DNA of 64,000 bases from Segatella copri (GCF_009494395.1 NZ_VZCB01000052.1:124001-188000); one strand, 5' to 3'; positions 17,927 to 26,940 are shown, counted from the first letter of the stretch. Notes: generated by a model not told the origin, from the sequence alone. Program-made: numbers and translations.

Positions 17927-18301
17927 TTAGTTGACTACATCCGTATTCCCATAGAGTTGTATAATAATGGCACTATTTTTCTCTTTTGCTCCGTATAGTC
18001 TCTTTGTAATCTCGTCACGAAACGATTTTGCACCATGCGAGTTGGTACGGAAACAAATGGCGACTATCATCGGGAAACTATACAATGTTTGCCAAACACC
18101 AACAGAAGTTTCTTCTTTACATTGGACTTCTGTGGCATCAAACATAGCCTCTTTGTAAATGGCTCTTATCACTGAATGAAGTTTCGGAGCGGTGACATAA
18201 AGCATATCTACCAACTCATTTTCACTCATCCACAAGTCCTCCAAGTTGGACGGAATGGAAAGCATTCCATTTCCGTCCACGGTGATAGTTGTTCTTTTCA
18301 T
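17927..18301 (-). CDS. Hypothetical DNA-binding-like protein coupled to the integrase
   Basis: The chosen start at 18301 gives MKRTTITVDGNGMLSIPSNL; its ATG overlaps the integrase stop (ATGA, 4 bases). The 124-residue protein contains DLWMSENELVDMLYVTAPKL and SVIRAIYKEAMFDATEVQ, a helix-rich segment that resembles a winged HTH, followed by a conserved block (MIVAICFRTNSHGAKSFRDE) similar to that of RhuM-like proteins. I recognise the pattern from Bacteroidales mobile elements but cannot assign a function. Coupling to the integrase suggests a role in control of integration or excision. Confidence 0.6.
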   Translation of the reverse strand: MKRTTITVDGNGMLSIPSNLEDLWMSENELVDMLYVTAPKLHSVIRAIYKEAMFDATEVQCKEETSVGVWQTLYSFPMIVAICFRTNSHGAKSFRDEITKRLYGAKEKNSAIIIQLYGNTDVVN

Positions 18302-19521
18302 ACCGTTCCTCCCATTGTAGGTAGATGCCACTTGATTCTACTTTCAAAGACAGATATATCGTGTTCAAGTTTGGTGCTTGTCACCTTTGCGTAAATCTGC
18401 GTTGTGGTGATGTTCGTATGACCAAGAATCTTGCTTACGCTCTCTATCGGCATGCCATGTTCGAGGGCTAAAACTGCGAACGTGTGGCGTGAGACATGAA
18501 ATGAAATTCGCTTCTTGATGCCACACATATTTGCAACCCTCTTTATTCTTTTATTTATCATGTCAAGAGAGCCGATGGCAAACAAATGTTCGTCTTTTCG
18601 GAATGGTTTGTATCGCTCTATAATCTGCAAAGACGACTCCATCAATTTTATCTTGAATGGGACACCTGTCTTTTGACGCTGCGAAACAATCCAAGGAGCA
18701 TCGTTTATGTTGACAATGTTATCTTCCGTCAGATTCTTGATGTCAATGAAAGAAATACCTGTCCAACAGCCAAACAAAAACAGGTCTCTCGCAAAGGAAA
18801 AGTTAGGATTCTCCAACTTTATCCCTGCAAACATGCTCAGTTCCTCCTCCGTCAAAAACTCACGTTCCTTGTGGTCTGGGTCAACGTGATACATGGCAAA
18901 AGGATTTCTTGGAATCTTGCCATTGTAGTGTGCAGCCGTAACTATATGCTTTAGCGGAATGGAGTAAATCCAAATGGAGGATTGCGCAAGTCCTACCACG
19001 TTCTTCAAGTACAGGCAGAAATCGTGGATAAATTCCTCGGTCAACTCATTCATGGACATATCGCTGCGCTTGTACTGATACTTGATGAAATCTGCAACAT
19101 ACTTTCTCACCGTAAGATACTTGCGGTAAGTTCGTACCGCTCTGTCCTTGCCCACACGTTGTGCGAAGGCTGCATTCTCCTTGTCAAAGGCTCTGAGCAA
19201 TGTCTCGTACTCCGTGCCGATACCTTGATAGGCGTTTCTCACCATTTCAGCGGTAACGAATGCCTCACGGTCTGAAAGACGTTGGTAGTGCTTTGTTATT
19301 TGAGCCTTGATGTTGTCAAGCGCAAAGTTCACCTCTTTGGCTTCCTTGCTCTTGCCGATGGCTCTGTTGCCCTTGGCATCCCAAATTGCTTTGGTAATGC
19401 TCTGCTTGCAACTGAACTGTGCGATAGTTCCGTTGATTGTCACTCGTCCCATGATTGGGACAATTCCGTTTCTCTCCTTGCTTCCATTTACATAGAAGAC
19501 AGTCTTAAAAGTACTTCTCAT
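18298..19521 (-). CDS. int: Tyrosine recombinase/integrase of the mobilisable element
   Basis: The 407-residue protein has an N-terminal arm-type DNA-binding domain, a central SAM-like core-binding domain (MSMNELTEEFIHDFCLYLKN) and a C-terminal catalytic domain. The box II pattern is HVSRHTFAVLALEHG, with His and Arg, and the end is LGHTNITTTQIYAKV with the His and the nucleophile Tyr. The place of the first catalytic Arg reads GCWTGISFIDIKNL and shows no Arg; this substitution is known in IntDOT-like Bacteroidales integrases. The promoter region has TAATTTTG on the minus strand (plus 19544-19551). The enzyme would integrate and excise the element spanning about 13.4-19.8 kb. Confidence 0.9.
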   Translation of the reverse strand: MRSTFKTVFYVNGSKERNGIVPIMGRVTINGTIAQFSCKQSITKAIWDAKGNRAIGKSKEAKEVNFALDNIKAQITKHYQRLSDREAFVTAEMVRNAYQGIGTEYETLLRAFDKENAAFAQRVGKDRAVRTYRKYLTVRKYVADFIKYQYKRSDMSMNELTEEFIHDFCLYLKNVVGLAQSSIWIYSIPLKHIVTAAHYNGKIPRNPFAMYHVDPDHKEREFLTEEELSMFAGIKLENPNFSFARDLFLFGCWTGISFIDIKNLTEDNIVNINDAPWIVSQRQKTGVPFKIKLMESSLQIIERYKPFRKDEHLFAIGSLDMINKRIKRVANMCGIKKRISFHVSRHTFAVLALEHGMPIESVSKILGHTNITTTQIYAKVTSTKLEHDISVFESRIKWHLPTMGGTV

Positions 19522-20227
19522 AATTCCTTACATTTTGTTTGTGCAAAATTAAATCATGAGAGTCGCATGACGAAATCAAGACCTGTGCAGAATGGAGAAG
19601 TCTGAACCGAGACCGTTAAAAAGACTTATTAGGGCGTTTCTTTGAGGTAATGATTTGAAAGCGTTTCCACTTCTCAAATCTGCTTTTTCCGCAGTTTCTC
19701 GCCAATGCCACTTAAAGCCAACGACTACCACAACCACTTGAAACTCAAAATAAAAGCTCAAATCTGCTATTTTTTGCCTTTTGAGGCATTATTTTTGCTG
19801 AAAACCTTACACCTATTTTGCTGATTACTGATACTTTTCTGCTTTATGGCAGATATGATGCATTTTTTTCTTGTCTCTGCATGCTGTAAGTGTATGTTTT
19901 ACGTTTTATTTACGGTTTGCTTGACTTGTGTTAAGAAAAAGAGGTTTTCCTGTGCCAATCTTGTTGTAATAACGTATAAGATCTCTATATATTATAAGGT
20001 TCGCGTACATTATATTATATATATCAGGAAATAGGTGTAGGTATATCTTCTAAAATGTAGTAAATAGACTTGCAAAAGAATACCGTTCATGTAGTCTACC
20101 TATGCTTTTTCTGCATTTTTTTTATTCTTTGAAATGAAAGTACGTTTATTCGGCAAAATAGTACATGGGTTTGTCGAAAAATATCCCTAACTTTGCAACC
20201 GTAAAACTTGACAGTGTAACTAACAAT
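19522..20227. other. Right end of the element and mannan operon leader
   Basis: No gene was recognised. A 12-bp direct repeat CTCAAATCTGCT occurs at 19673-19684 and 19757-19768, 84 bases apart, and may be arm-type sites of the integrase. TTGAGGTA at 19642-19649 also occurs at 13401-13408 near the other end but is too short to prove an attachment core. Farther right the sequence is AT-rich and includes TAACTTTG at 20188-20195, a likely -7 box for the mannan operon. Confidence 0.45.
20188..20195 (+). promoter_or_regulatory. -7 box of the mannan operon
   Basis: TAACTTTG matches TAnnTTTG and lies 32 bases before the ATG at 20228. The -33 element is weak. It lies inside a longer open frame starting at 20165, which argues for a start at 20228 or 20240. 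Confidence 0.5.
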
Positions 20228-21580
20228 ATGGACATAAAAATGAAGAATAGTAATGCAAAGGTTTTTAAGTTAATAATTATAAGTGTTCTGATAAGTGCGC
20301 TGGGTTCTTTGAACCTTCGCGCACAAATCAGAGGCAACAACATTGTGGTTTCGGTTACTCCTGATCATCAGAATTGGAACTACAAGGTAGGTGAGAAAGC
20401 TAACTTCACCGTCAATGTGAGAAAAAGCGGAACGCTTCTCGATAACGTCAAGATAGACTACGAAGCTGGTCCGGCAATGTTTCCGGAAGTGAAGAAGAGT
20501 GCTGTTCTGAAAGACGGAACCATGAAATGGAGTGGGGCGCTCAAGCAGCCGGGCTTCTATCGCTTCAAGGTGATAGCTCATGTAGATGGCAAGAATTATG
20601 AGGGACTTTGTACTGCAGGTTTCTCTCCAGAGAAGATCCAGCCGTTTGCCAAGGAACCGAAAGACTTTGATGCTTTCTGGAAGAAGGCATTGGATGAGGC
20701 AAGACAGAATGATCTGAATCCTACCAAGGTGCTCCTCCCAGAGCGTTGCACCAAGGATAAGAATGTATATGAAATCAGCTATAACAACAACCGCTGGGGC
20801 TCTAAGATGTATGGCATCCTGAGTGTTCCGGTCAAGGAAGGTAAATATCCTGCTCTTCTCCGTGTCCCTGGTGCCGGTGTCCGCCCTTATGCTGGCGATA
20901 CCTATACAGCTCCTGCTGAGTGCATCGTGCTCGAAATCGGTATTCACGGTGTTCCTGTTACCATGGAGCAGAAGGTATATGATGATCTTGCCAATGGTGA
21001 ACTGAATGGTTACTGGGATACCAATCTCGAAAATCCGAACCGCAACTCTTATAAGAGAGTCGTAACCGGTGCTGTCCGTGGTGTGGATTATATCGCATCC
21101 CTTCCAGAATGGAATGGCAAGACCATCGGTGTGACCGGTTCTTCACAGGGTGGATTCCTTTCTATCGCTGTGGCAGCTCTCGATAAGCGCATCACCTTCC
21201 TGGCTCCTGTTCATGATGCTATGTGTGATTATGAGGCTGAGATTCACGGAGTTGCTGGCGGTTGGCCACACTACTTCTATAAGGAAGACAAGGCACAGGG
21301 TGCTGCCTGGAAAGAGCAGAAACTGACTGATTTGGAGAAGGCGCGCCTCGAAGGTGCCCGCTATTATGATGGTGCCAACTTCGCCCGTCGCATCACTTGT
21401 CCGGGTTGGTATAGCTTCGGATATAATGACGAGGTGGTTCCTCCTACATCATCTTACGGACTTTACAATAGCGTAAAGGCTCCTAAGACCTTGAGTCTCT
21501 ATCAGATGACTGGACATTTCTGGTATCAGGAGCAGTGGGATGAATGGCAGCGATTCATCGAAGCGCAGCTTCGAAAGTGA
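20228..21580 (+). CDS. Acetyl esterase of the AXE1/CE7 type, secreted
   Basis: Start ATG at 20228 gives MDIKMKNSNAKVFKLIIISV with a signal peptide ending near LNLRAQ; ATG 20240 is an equally good alternative. The 450-residue protein has an N-terminal beta-sandwich of about 100 residues (VSVTPDHQNWNYKVGEKANF) and a C-terminal alpha/beta hydrolase. The nucleophile motif is GVTGSSQGGFLSIAVAALD (GxSQGG, the CE7 signature), the acidic residue lies in YSFGYNDEVVPPT, and the His in MTGHFWYQEQWDEW. CE7 enzymes remove acetyl groups from xylan, antibiotics or other sugars; here, beside mannanase genes, deacetylation of acetylated mannan oligosaccharides is likely. The stop codon lies within the first unit of a heptad repeat (21576). 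Confidence 0.8.
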   Translation: MDIKMKNSNAKVFKLIIISVLISALGSLNLRAQIRGNNIVVSVTPDHQNWNYKVGEKANFTVNVRKSGTLLDNVKIDYEAGPAMFPEVKKSAVLKDGTMKWSGALKQPGFYRFKVIAHVDGKNYEGLCTAGFSPEKIQPFAKEPKDFDAFWKKALDEARQNDLNPTKVLLPERCTKDKNVYEISYNNNRWGSKMYGILSVPVKEGKYPALLRVPGAGVRPYAGDTYTAPAECIVLEIGIHGVPVTMEQKVYDDLANGELNGYWDTNLENPNRNSYKRVVTGAVRGVDYIASLPEWNGKTIGVTGSSQGGFLSIAVAALDKRITFLAPVHDAMCDYEAEIHGVAGGWPHYFYKEDKAQGAAWKEQKLTDLEKARLEGARYYDGANFARRITCPGWYSFGYNDEVVPPTSSYGLYNSVKAPKTLSLYQMTGHFWYQEQWDEWQRFIEAQLRK

Positions 21581-21603
21581 AGAGCGAAGAACGAAGAGTG
21601 AAG
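21576..21603 (+). repeat. Four AGTGAAG-type heptads
   Basis: AGTGAAG, AGCGAAG, AACGAAG, AGTGAAG in tandem. The TGA stop of the esterase lies in the first unit. The same block recurs at 24135 and 49177. Confidence 0.85.
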
Positions 21604-21681
21604 AAACAACGTTCGGCGTCCGAAGGGAAAGCCAATTCAAATGCTAATAACTTAACATTTAACACTTAATATTATAAAGAT

Positions 21682-22845
21682 ATGGTATTGAAGAAATATT
21701 TATTGAGTGCAGCTTGTCTGCTGGCGATGCAGGGAGCTATGGCTCAGGTGGACGGTGTCACTGGTGCATCAGTCCAGGCTGCCAATACATCCTGCTGCAA
21801 AGGCAAGAAAGATTGCAGCAAAACCCCTGCAGGACAGCTGAAGACTCGGTTGCAGAAATTATTAAGCAAGGGTATCATGTTGGGTCATCAGGATGACCCG
21901 GTGTATGGTACCACTTGGAAATGGGATGAAGGAAAGAGCGACGTGCTCCTCACTACGGGCGACTATCCTGCAGTGATGGGATTCGACCTCGGTAAGATAG
22001 AACTCGACAGCAAGGAAAATCTCGACGGCGTTCCTTTCGACCGTATGAGAAAGGAGATTCTGGCACAGCACAAGCGTGGCGGTATCGTAACCTTGAGTTG
22101 GCATCCATGGAATCCGGCAACAGGAGAGAATGCCTGGGATCCGAAGGGGGATGCCGTAGCTGCTGTTCTTGACGGAGGTGCTCAGCAGCAGAAGTTTGAT
22201 GCATGGCTCAAGAAAGTATCAGATTTCATCCTCTCGTTGAAGAATGATAAAGGACAACTCGTTCCCGTTATCTTCCGTCCGTGGCATGAGATGAATGGCG
22301 GATGGTTCTGGTGGGGAGCCAACAGTTGTACACCTGCGCAATACAACCAACTTTACGCAAAAACCTATCACAGACTTACTGAAGCAGGGTGTAACAACAT
22401 CGTATGGGCTTGGTCGCCAAATTTGGGAGACGAGAAGAATGTTGATGCTTTCTTGGAGCGTTATCCGGGTAATAAGTTCGTTGATCTGGTAGGCGTTGAC
22501 ATCTATGAGTTTGACAACAATGATGCCACCTATCAGAAGAATCTTACTGAGACATTGGATGTGATGATGCAGGCTGCCAAGAAAATCAACAAGATTCCTG
22601 CGCTCTCCGAGACAGGATGCCGAGGCATTTCGCAGAAGCAGAACTGGTTCACCCAGACTCTTTGGCCAGTACTTCAGAAGTATCAGTTGAGCTACGTTCT
22701 CTTCTGGCGCAATGCTTGGGACAAACCTCAGGAGGAAGCTTATCTCCCAGGAGTAGGTGATGGAGCCATCGTCAATGACTTCAAGGCATTCAAGAACGAA
22801 AAGAAAGTTCTTTTTGTCAAAGACATTGTAAAAGTAAAAAAGTAA
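21682..22845 (+). CDS. GH26 endo-beta-1,4-mannanase, secreted
   Basis: The 387-residue protein has a signal peptide (MVLKKYLLSAACLLAMQGAM) and a GH26 domain. The opening IMLGHQDDPVYGTTWKW and GDYPAVMGFDLG are family hallmarks. The catalytic acid/base is Glu 203 in FRPWHEMNGGWFWWG, and the nucleophile Glu 310 is in PALSETGCRG. Enzymes of this family in Bacteroides release mannobiose from beta-mannan. The product would feed the epimerase and phosphorylase encoded downstream. The gene follows the esterase with a 101-base spacer and its stop lies inside an octad repeat (22834-22865). Confidence 0.9.
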   Translation: MVLKKYLLSAACLLAMQGAMAQVDGVTGASVQAANTSCCKGKKDCSKTPAGQLKTRLQKLLSKGIMLGHQDDPVYGTTWKWDEGKSDVLLTTGDYPAVMGFDLGKIELDSKENLDGVPFDRMRKEILAQHKRGGIVTLSWHPWNPATGENAWDPKGDAVAAVLDGGAQQQKFDAWLKKVSDFILSLKNDKGQLVPVIFRPWHEMNGGWFWWGANSCTPAQYNQLYAKTYHRLTEAGCNNIVWAWSPNLGDEKNVDAFLERYPGNKFVDLVGVDIYEFDNNDATYQKNLTETLDVMMQAAKKINKIPALSETGCRGISQKQNWFTQTLWPVLQKYQLSYVLFWRNAWDKPQEEAYLPGVGDGAIVNDFKAFKNEKKVLFVKDIVKVKK

Positions 22846-22865
22846 AAAGGTAAAAAAGTAAAAAA
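22834..22865 (+). repeat. Four GTAAAAAA-type octads
   Basis: Units at 22834, 22842, 22850 and 22858, each 8 bases, overlapping the GH26 stop codon. A similar block of four follows the first deoxynucleoside kinase (27651-27682). Confidence 0.8.
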
Positions 22866-22873
22866 GATATATT

Positions 22874-24046
22874 ATGACAACATTTCAAGACAAAGTGAAG
22901 GCTCTCCGTGCTCATCATGAGGAATTGCTGAGCCGTAAGAATGAACCGGTAGAGTGGGGAAACGGTATCTACGAGAAATATAAGAACCCTATCCTTACCG
23001 CAGAACATACACCATTGGAGTGGCGCTACGACTTCGATGAAAAGAGCAATCCATACCTGATGCAGCGCATCATGATGAACGCTACCCTCAATTCCGGTGC
23101 CATCAAGTGGAACGGAAAGTATCTCCTCGTTGTTCGTGTGGAGGGTGCTGACCGCAAGAGTTTCTTTGCTGTAGCCGAGAGCCCTAACGGTATCGACAAC
23201 TTCCGTTTCTGGGATGAGCCTATCACCATGCCTGAGGATGTGGTTCCTGCTACCAATATCTATGATATGCGACTCACCGCTCATGAGGATGGTTACATCT
23301 ATGGCGTGTTCTGTGCTGAGCGTCATGATGATGATCAGCCAGGTGACCTCAGTGCTGCAACAGCAACAGCTGCTATCGCACGTACCAAGGACTTGGTTAA
23401 CTGGGAACGTCTTCCTGATTTGAAGACCAAGAGTCAGCAGCGTAATGTGGTTCTCCACCCAGAGTTCGTTGATGGTAAGTATGCTTTCTATACCCGTCCA
23501 CAGGATGGTTTCATCGATACAGGTTCAGGCGGTGGTATCGGCTGGGCATTGGTTGATGATATCACCCATGCTGAAATCAAGGAAGAGAAGATCATCAATG
23601 CCCGTCACTATCATACCATTCAGGAGGTGAAGAACGGTGAGGGTCCTCATCCTATCAAGACTGATAAGGGATGGTTGCACCTGGCTCACGGTGTTCGTGG
23701 CTGTGCCAGCGGTCTCCGCTATGTACTTTATATGTATATGACATCTCTTGAGGATCCTACAAAGGTGATTGCAGAGCCAGGTGGATACCTTCTCGTACCG
23801 GAAGGTCCTGAGTATATCGGTGATGTAATGAATGTAGTCTTTGCCAATGGTTGGATTGCAGATGAGGATGGCAAGGTATTCATCTACTATGCTTCTTCTG
23901 ATACACGTATGCATGTAGCTACTTCTACTATCGACCGTCTGGTTGATTACTGCATGAATACACCAAAGGACGACTATCGCACTCAGTTCTCAGTAGAGAA
24001 GATCAAGGCTTTGGTTGCAAAGAATAAGGAAACATTAAATAAGTAA
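22874..24046 (+). CDS. GH130 4-O-beta-D-mannosyl-D-glucose phosphorylase
   Basis: The 390-residue cytosolic protein (no signal peptide) matches the GH130 subfamily 1: [42 protein letters not shown], and [19 protein letters not shown]. The family phosphorolyses mannosyl-glucose to mannose 1-phosphate and glucose, with a catalytic Asp acting through the sugar 3-OH. The best known member, from Bacteroides fragilis, lies in an operon with GH26 mannanase, a transporter and an epimerase, exactly as here. The gene starts 28 bases after the mannanase and ends just before a strong hairpin (24073-24129). Confidence 0.92.
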   Translation: MTTFQDKVKALRAHHEELLSRKNEPVEWGNGIYEKYKNPILTAEHTPLEWRYDFDEKSNPYLMQRIMMNATLNSGAIKWNGKYLLVVRVEGADRKSFFAVAESPNGIDNFRFWDEPITMPEDVVPATNIYDMRLTAHEDGYIYGVFCAERHDDDQPGDLSAATATAAIARTKDLVNWERLPDLKTKSQQRNVVLHPEFVDGKYAFYTRPQDGFIDTGSGGGIGWALVDDITHAEIKEEKIINARHYHTIQEVKNGEGPHPIKTDKGWLHLAHGVRGCASGLRYVLYMYMTSLEDPTKVIAEPGGYLLVPEGPEYIGDVMNVVFANGWIADEDGKVFIYYASSDTRMHVATSTIDRLVDYCMNTPKDDYRTQFSVEKIKALVAKNKETLNK

Positions 24047-24072
24047 TTTTTTTCATAGGTATTAAGATTGTA

Positions 24073-24129
24073 GGGATTCTTTACCCTCGTACGTATTATA
24101 AATATGTACGAGGGGCGAATCCCTTTTTT
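24073..24129 (+). terminator. Strong hairpin terminator inside the mannan cluster
   Basis: GGGATTC (24073-24079) pairs with GAATCCC (24117-24123) and CCCTCGTAC (24084-24092) pairs with GTACGAGGG (24106-24114); six T follow. It would stop most transcription between the phosphorylase and the symporter, yet no clear promoter was found between it and 24260. Confidence 0.85.
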
Positions 24130-24130
24130 G

Positions 24131-24252
24131 AATAAGTGAAGAGTGAAGAACGAAGAGTGAAGAATTCAACGGCTTTACTAATCATAAAGTTCAAAGCTCA
24201 AAGTTCAATGTTCAAAGCTTAAAGTTCAAAGTTCAAAATTCAAAGTTCAAAG
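24131..24252 (+). repeat. AGTGAAG and TTCAAAG heptad blocks
   Basis: Block one (24135-24162) is four AGTGAAG-type heptads; 38 bases, 24131-24168, are identical to 49173-49210. Block two (24190-24252) is nine TTCAAAG-type heptads; 32 bases, 24177-24208, are identical to 27690-27721. The second block ends 7 bases before the symporter ATG. Confidence 0.9.
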
Positions 24253-24259
24253 TAAAACA

Positions 24260-25603
24260 ATGGCTAGTATAAAAGAAAAAATTGCTTATGCACTCGGTGA
24301 TGCCGCTGCCGGTGGTATCGTATGGAAGGTGATGTCTATTGCATTTCCTCTGTTTTTTACCAATGTCTTCGGACTCTCTTTTGCCGATGCTGCGGTGCTG
24401 ATGCTCGTGGCTCGTATGTTCGATGTGGTTACCGACCCGTTGATGGGTAGTCTTGCTGACCGTACCCAGAGCCGTTTCGGCACCTATCGTCCTTGGCTCA
24501 TCTATGGTGCCATTCCTTTCGGATTGATATTTGCACTCTTGCTCTACACGCCAGACTTCGGTCCTGTAGGCAAGCGAATCTATGCTTATGCCCTCTATCT
24601 CCTGATGATGGCGGTATATACTATGGTGAATGTTCCTTACGGTTCATTGCTTGGTGTGATGACCGAAGATGATGATGAGAAGAACCAGTTCTCTTCTTTC
24701 CGTATGGTGGGAGCTTATGCGATGGGTTTCGCTACCTTGCTTTCCTTCCCATATCTCCAGAAGATGGTAGGTGGAAATGCTGCTCATCAGTATGCAGTCA
24801 TTGGTGCCGTACTCGGTATCATTGCTGCCGTGATGACCTTGGCTTGTGGACTCCTCACCAAGGAACGTCTCAAGCCAAAGCGTGCTGAGAAATTCTCCTT
24901 TAAGCAGTTTGCTGACCTGGTTCACAACAAGGCATGGCTCTATATGACTGCCATCGCCGTCTGCACCAACTTCTTCAACGGTTTCCGCTATGCTGTAGCC
25001 GGTTATATGTTCGATTACTGTCTGCATGGCAATGTAACCATCGAGGGATTGATCATCAACTATACCGTATTCATGGCATTCGGTGAGGTAACCTGTATGA
25101 TTTTCGGAGGTGTTTCTCCATGGTTTACCCGCAAGGTAGGCAGCAAGCGCATGGCTTTCTTCTGGGCAGCTGTTCTCTGTCTGGTTCTCTCCGTGGCATT
25201 CTTCTTCATCCCAATGGATCCAGCTTATATCTGGGTGATGATTGCCTTGGTTGTCCTGACTTCTGTAGGTATCGGTATCTATTCTCCATTGATGTGGTCT
25301 ATGTATGCCGATGTAGCCGACTATCATACTGAGCATTTCGGAACCTCAGCTACCGGTTTGATTTTCTCATCAGGTACGATGAGCCAGAAGTTTGGTACCG
25401 CCATTTCCGGTTCTCTTATCGCCCTTTTCCTGGGTTGGGCAGGTGCCAACATGATTACAGACGATATGGGTAATACGATGATCGATCCAGCCAGTGTCAC
25501 CGACTCTGTGCTCACGATGGTATGGTCATTGTTCTCACTCTTCCCTGCTGTCATTGCCTTCCTGTTGATGGTATTGTCATGGAAGTTCCCTATCAAGAAG
25601 TAG
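24260..25603 (+). CDS. GPH/MFS-family sugar-cation symporter
   Basis: The 447-residue protein has about twelve membrane segments and the glycoside-pentoside-hexuronide pattern: EKIAYALGDAAAGGIVWKVM, FDVVTDPLMGSLADRTQSRFG with the conserved DPxxGxxxDRT, and RPWLIYGAIPFG. In mannan operons this transporter brings mannobiose or mannosyl-glucose into the cytosol; that specificity is inferred from neighbours. It is separated from the phosphorylase by the terminator and repeats, and followed by the epimerase 30 bases downstream. Confidence 0.88.
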   Translation: MASIKEKIAYALGDAAAGGIVWKVMSIAFPLFFTNVFGLSFADAAVLMLVARMFDVVTDPLMGSLADRTQSRFGTYRPWLIYGAIPFGLIFALLLYTPDFGPVGKRIYAYALYLLMMAVYTMVNVPYGSLLGVMTEDDDEKNQFSSFRMVGAYAMGFATLLSFPYLQKMVGGNAAHQYAVIGAVLGIIAAVMTLACGLLTKERLKPKRAEKFSFKQFADLVHNKAWLYMTAIAVCTNFFNGFRYAVAGYMFDYCLHGNVTIEGLIINYTVFMAFGEVTCMIFGGVSPWFTRKVGSKRMAFFWAAVLCLVLSVAFFFIPMDPAYIWVMIALVVLTSVGIGIYSPLMWSMYADVADYHTEHFGTSATGLIFSSGTMSQKFGTAISGSLIALFLGWAGANMITDDMGNTMIDPASVTDSVLTMVWSLFSLFPAVIAFLLMVLSWKFPIKK

Positions 25604-25633
25604 AATGATGTACAACTGATAATCACTTGAAAA

Positions 25634-26815
25634 ATGGAAAACTTGAAAGAAACAATGAAGGATGTCCTGGAGAACAACATCCTCAAGTATTGGATTGACA
25701 AGGTGAAAGATGAGGAAAACGGCGGCTTCTACGGTCGTGTAGATGGTAATGACCAGGTACATCCTGAAGCCGAGAAAGGTGCTGTGATGAATGCCCGCAT
25801 CCTTTGGGCGTTCTCTGCTGCCTACCGTGTGTTGAAGAAACCGGAGTATCTGGAGGCTGCCACCCGCGCCAAGGAGTATGTCCGTGATCATTTCCTGGAC
25901 AAGGAATATGGCGGCATCTACTGGAGCGTAGATTACAAGGGTAATCCGCTCGATACCAAGAAGCAGACCTATGCCATCGGTTTTGCCATCTATGGCTTCT
26001 CGGAGTATGCTCGTGCCACAGGTGATCAGGAAGCGCTGGATATCGCCATCTCACTGTATCATGACATCGAGAAACATGCCTTTGATGCCAAGAACAATGG
26101 TTATATCGAAGCTTTGACCCGTGAATGGAATCCGATTGCCGACATGCGTCTCTCGGATAAGGACGAGAATGGTTCCCGCACCATGAATACCCATCTCCAT
26201 ATCATCGAGCCTTACACCAACCTCTATCGCGTTTGGAAGACTCCGGAACTGGAGAAGAGCATCCGCAATCTTCTCGATATCTTCACCGATAAGTTGCTCA
26301 ATAAGGAGACTTATCACCTCGACCTCTTCTTCAATGATGAGTGGGAGGGCAAGAGAAATATAGAGAGTTACGGTCATGACATCGAGGCATCCTGGTTACT
26401 CCACGAAACCGCCCTCGTATTGGGTGATAAGGAGGTGCTTCATAAGATTGAGCGCCTCATCCGCCGTATTGCTGAGGCTGCTGATGAAGGTTTGCGTCCT
26501 GATGGCAGTATGGTTTATGAGCATTGGAAGGATGGCGATAAGTTCGATCTGCAGCGCCAGTGGTGGGTGCAGTGTGAGAACATCATCGGCCATATCGACC
26601 TTTACCAGTATTTCCGTACCGAGGAGAATCTCCTGGTTGCCATCCAGTGCTTGAACTATGTGGCAAAGCATCTCTTGGACGCCAAGAACGGTGAGTGGCA
26701 TTGGGCTATCCTCGAAGATGGCACAGTTAATACTGTAGATGATAAGGCTGGTTTCTGGAAATGTCCTTACCATAACTCCCGCATGTGTCTCGAACTCATC
26801 GAACGAGACTATTAG
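25634..26815 (+). CDS. Cellobiose/mannobiose 2-epimerase (AGE family)
   Basis: The 393-residue protein has the (alpha/alpha)6 barrel pattern of the N-acylglucosamine 2-epimerase family: ENNILKYWIDKVKDEENGGF, AVMNARILWAFSAAYRV, GGIYWSVDYKGNPLD, NTHLHIIEPYTNLYRV, ESYGHDIEASWLLHE, and FWKCPYHNSRMCLELI. The His residues in THLH, YGHD and PYHNSRM are the family's active-site positions. It converts mannobiose to mannosyl-glucose, which the GH130 phosphorylase then cleaves. The enzyme is cytosolic and is the last gene of the cluster. Confidence 0.9.
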   Translation: MENLKETMKDVLENNILKYWIDKVKDEENGGFYGRVDGNDQVHPEAEKGAVMNARILWAFSAAYRVLKKPEYLEAATRAKEYVRDHFLDKEYGGIYWSVDYKGNPLDTKKQTYAIGFAIYGFSEYARATGDQEALDIAISLYHDIEKHAFDAKNNGYIEALTREWNPIADMRLSDKDENGSRTMNTHLHIIEPYTNLYRVWKTPELEKSIRNLLDIFTDKLLNKETYHLDLFFNDEWEGKRNIESYGHDIEASWLLHETALVLGDKEVLHKIERLIRRIAEAADEGLRPDGSMVYEHWKDGDKFDLQRQWWVQCENIIGHIDLYQYFRTEENLLVAIQCLNYVAKHLLDAKNGEWHWAILEDGTVNTVDDKAGFWKCPYHNSRMCLELIERDY

Positions 26816-26855
26816 ACAGAAACACACATTTGAATAGTTGATTTTATAAGTTGAT

Positions 26856-26940
26856 CCCGCAGTTTTGCAGATTATGCTGTTTTTTATTCTTAATAGGGAA
26901 TAATTGGCGTAATTTGCGAAATCTGCGGGACTTTTTTTGT
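26856..26940 (+). terminator. Terminator of the mannan cluster
   Basis: TCCCGCAG (26856-26863) pairs with CTGCGGGA (26924-26931) over a 60-base loop containing further short stems, followed by CTTTTTTTG. The T run also supplies the -33 element of the next promoter. Confidence 0.6.

Noticed and set aside
13401..19649. TTGAGGTA at both ends of the element as attachment core
   Set aside because: Eight bases is too short and the flanks do not align; likely chance.
20165..20227. Upstream start for the esterase
   Set aside because: The frame contains the -7 box of its own promoter, and the downstream ATG is followed by a proper signal peptide.
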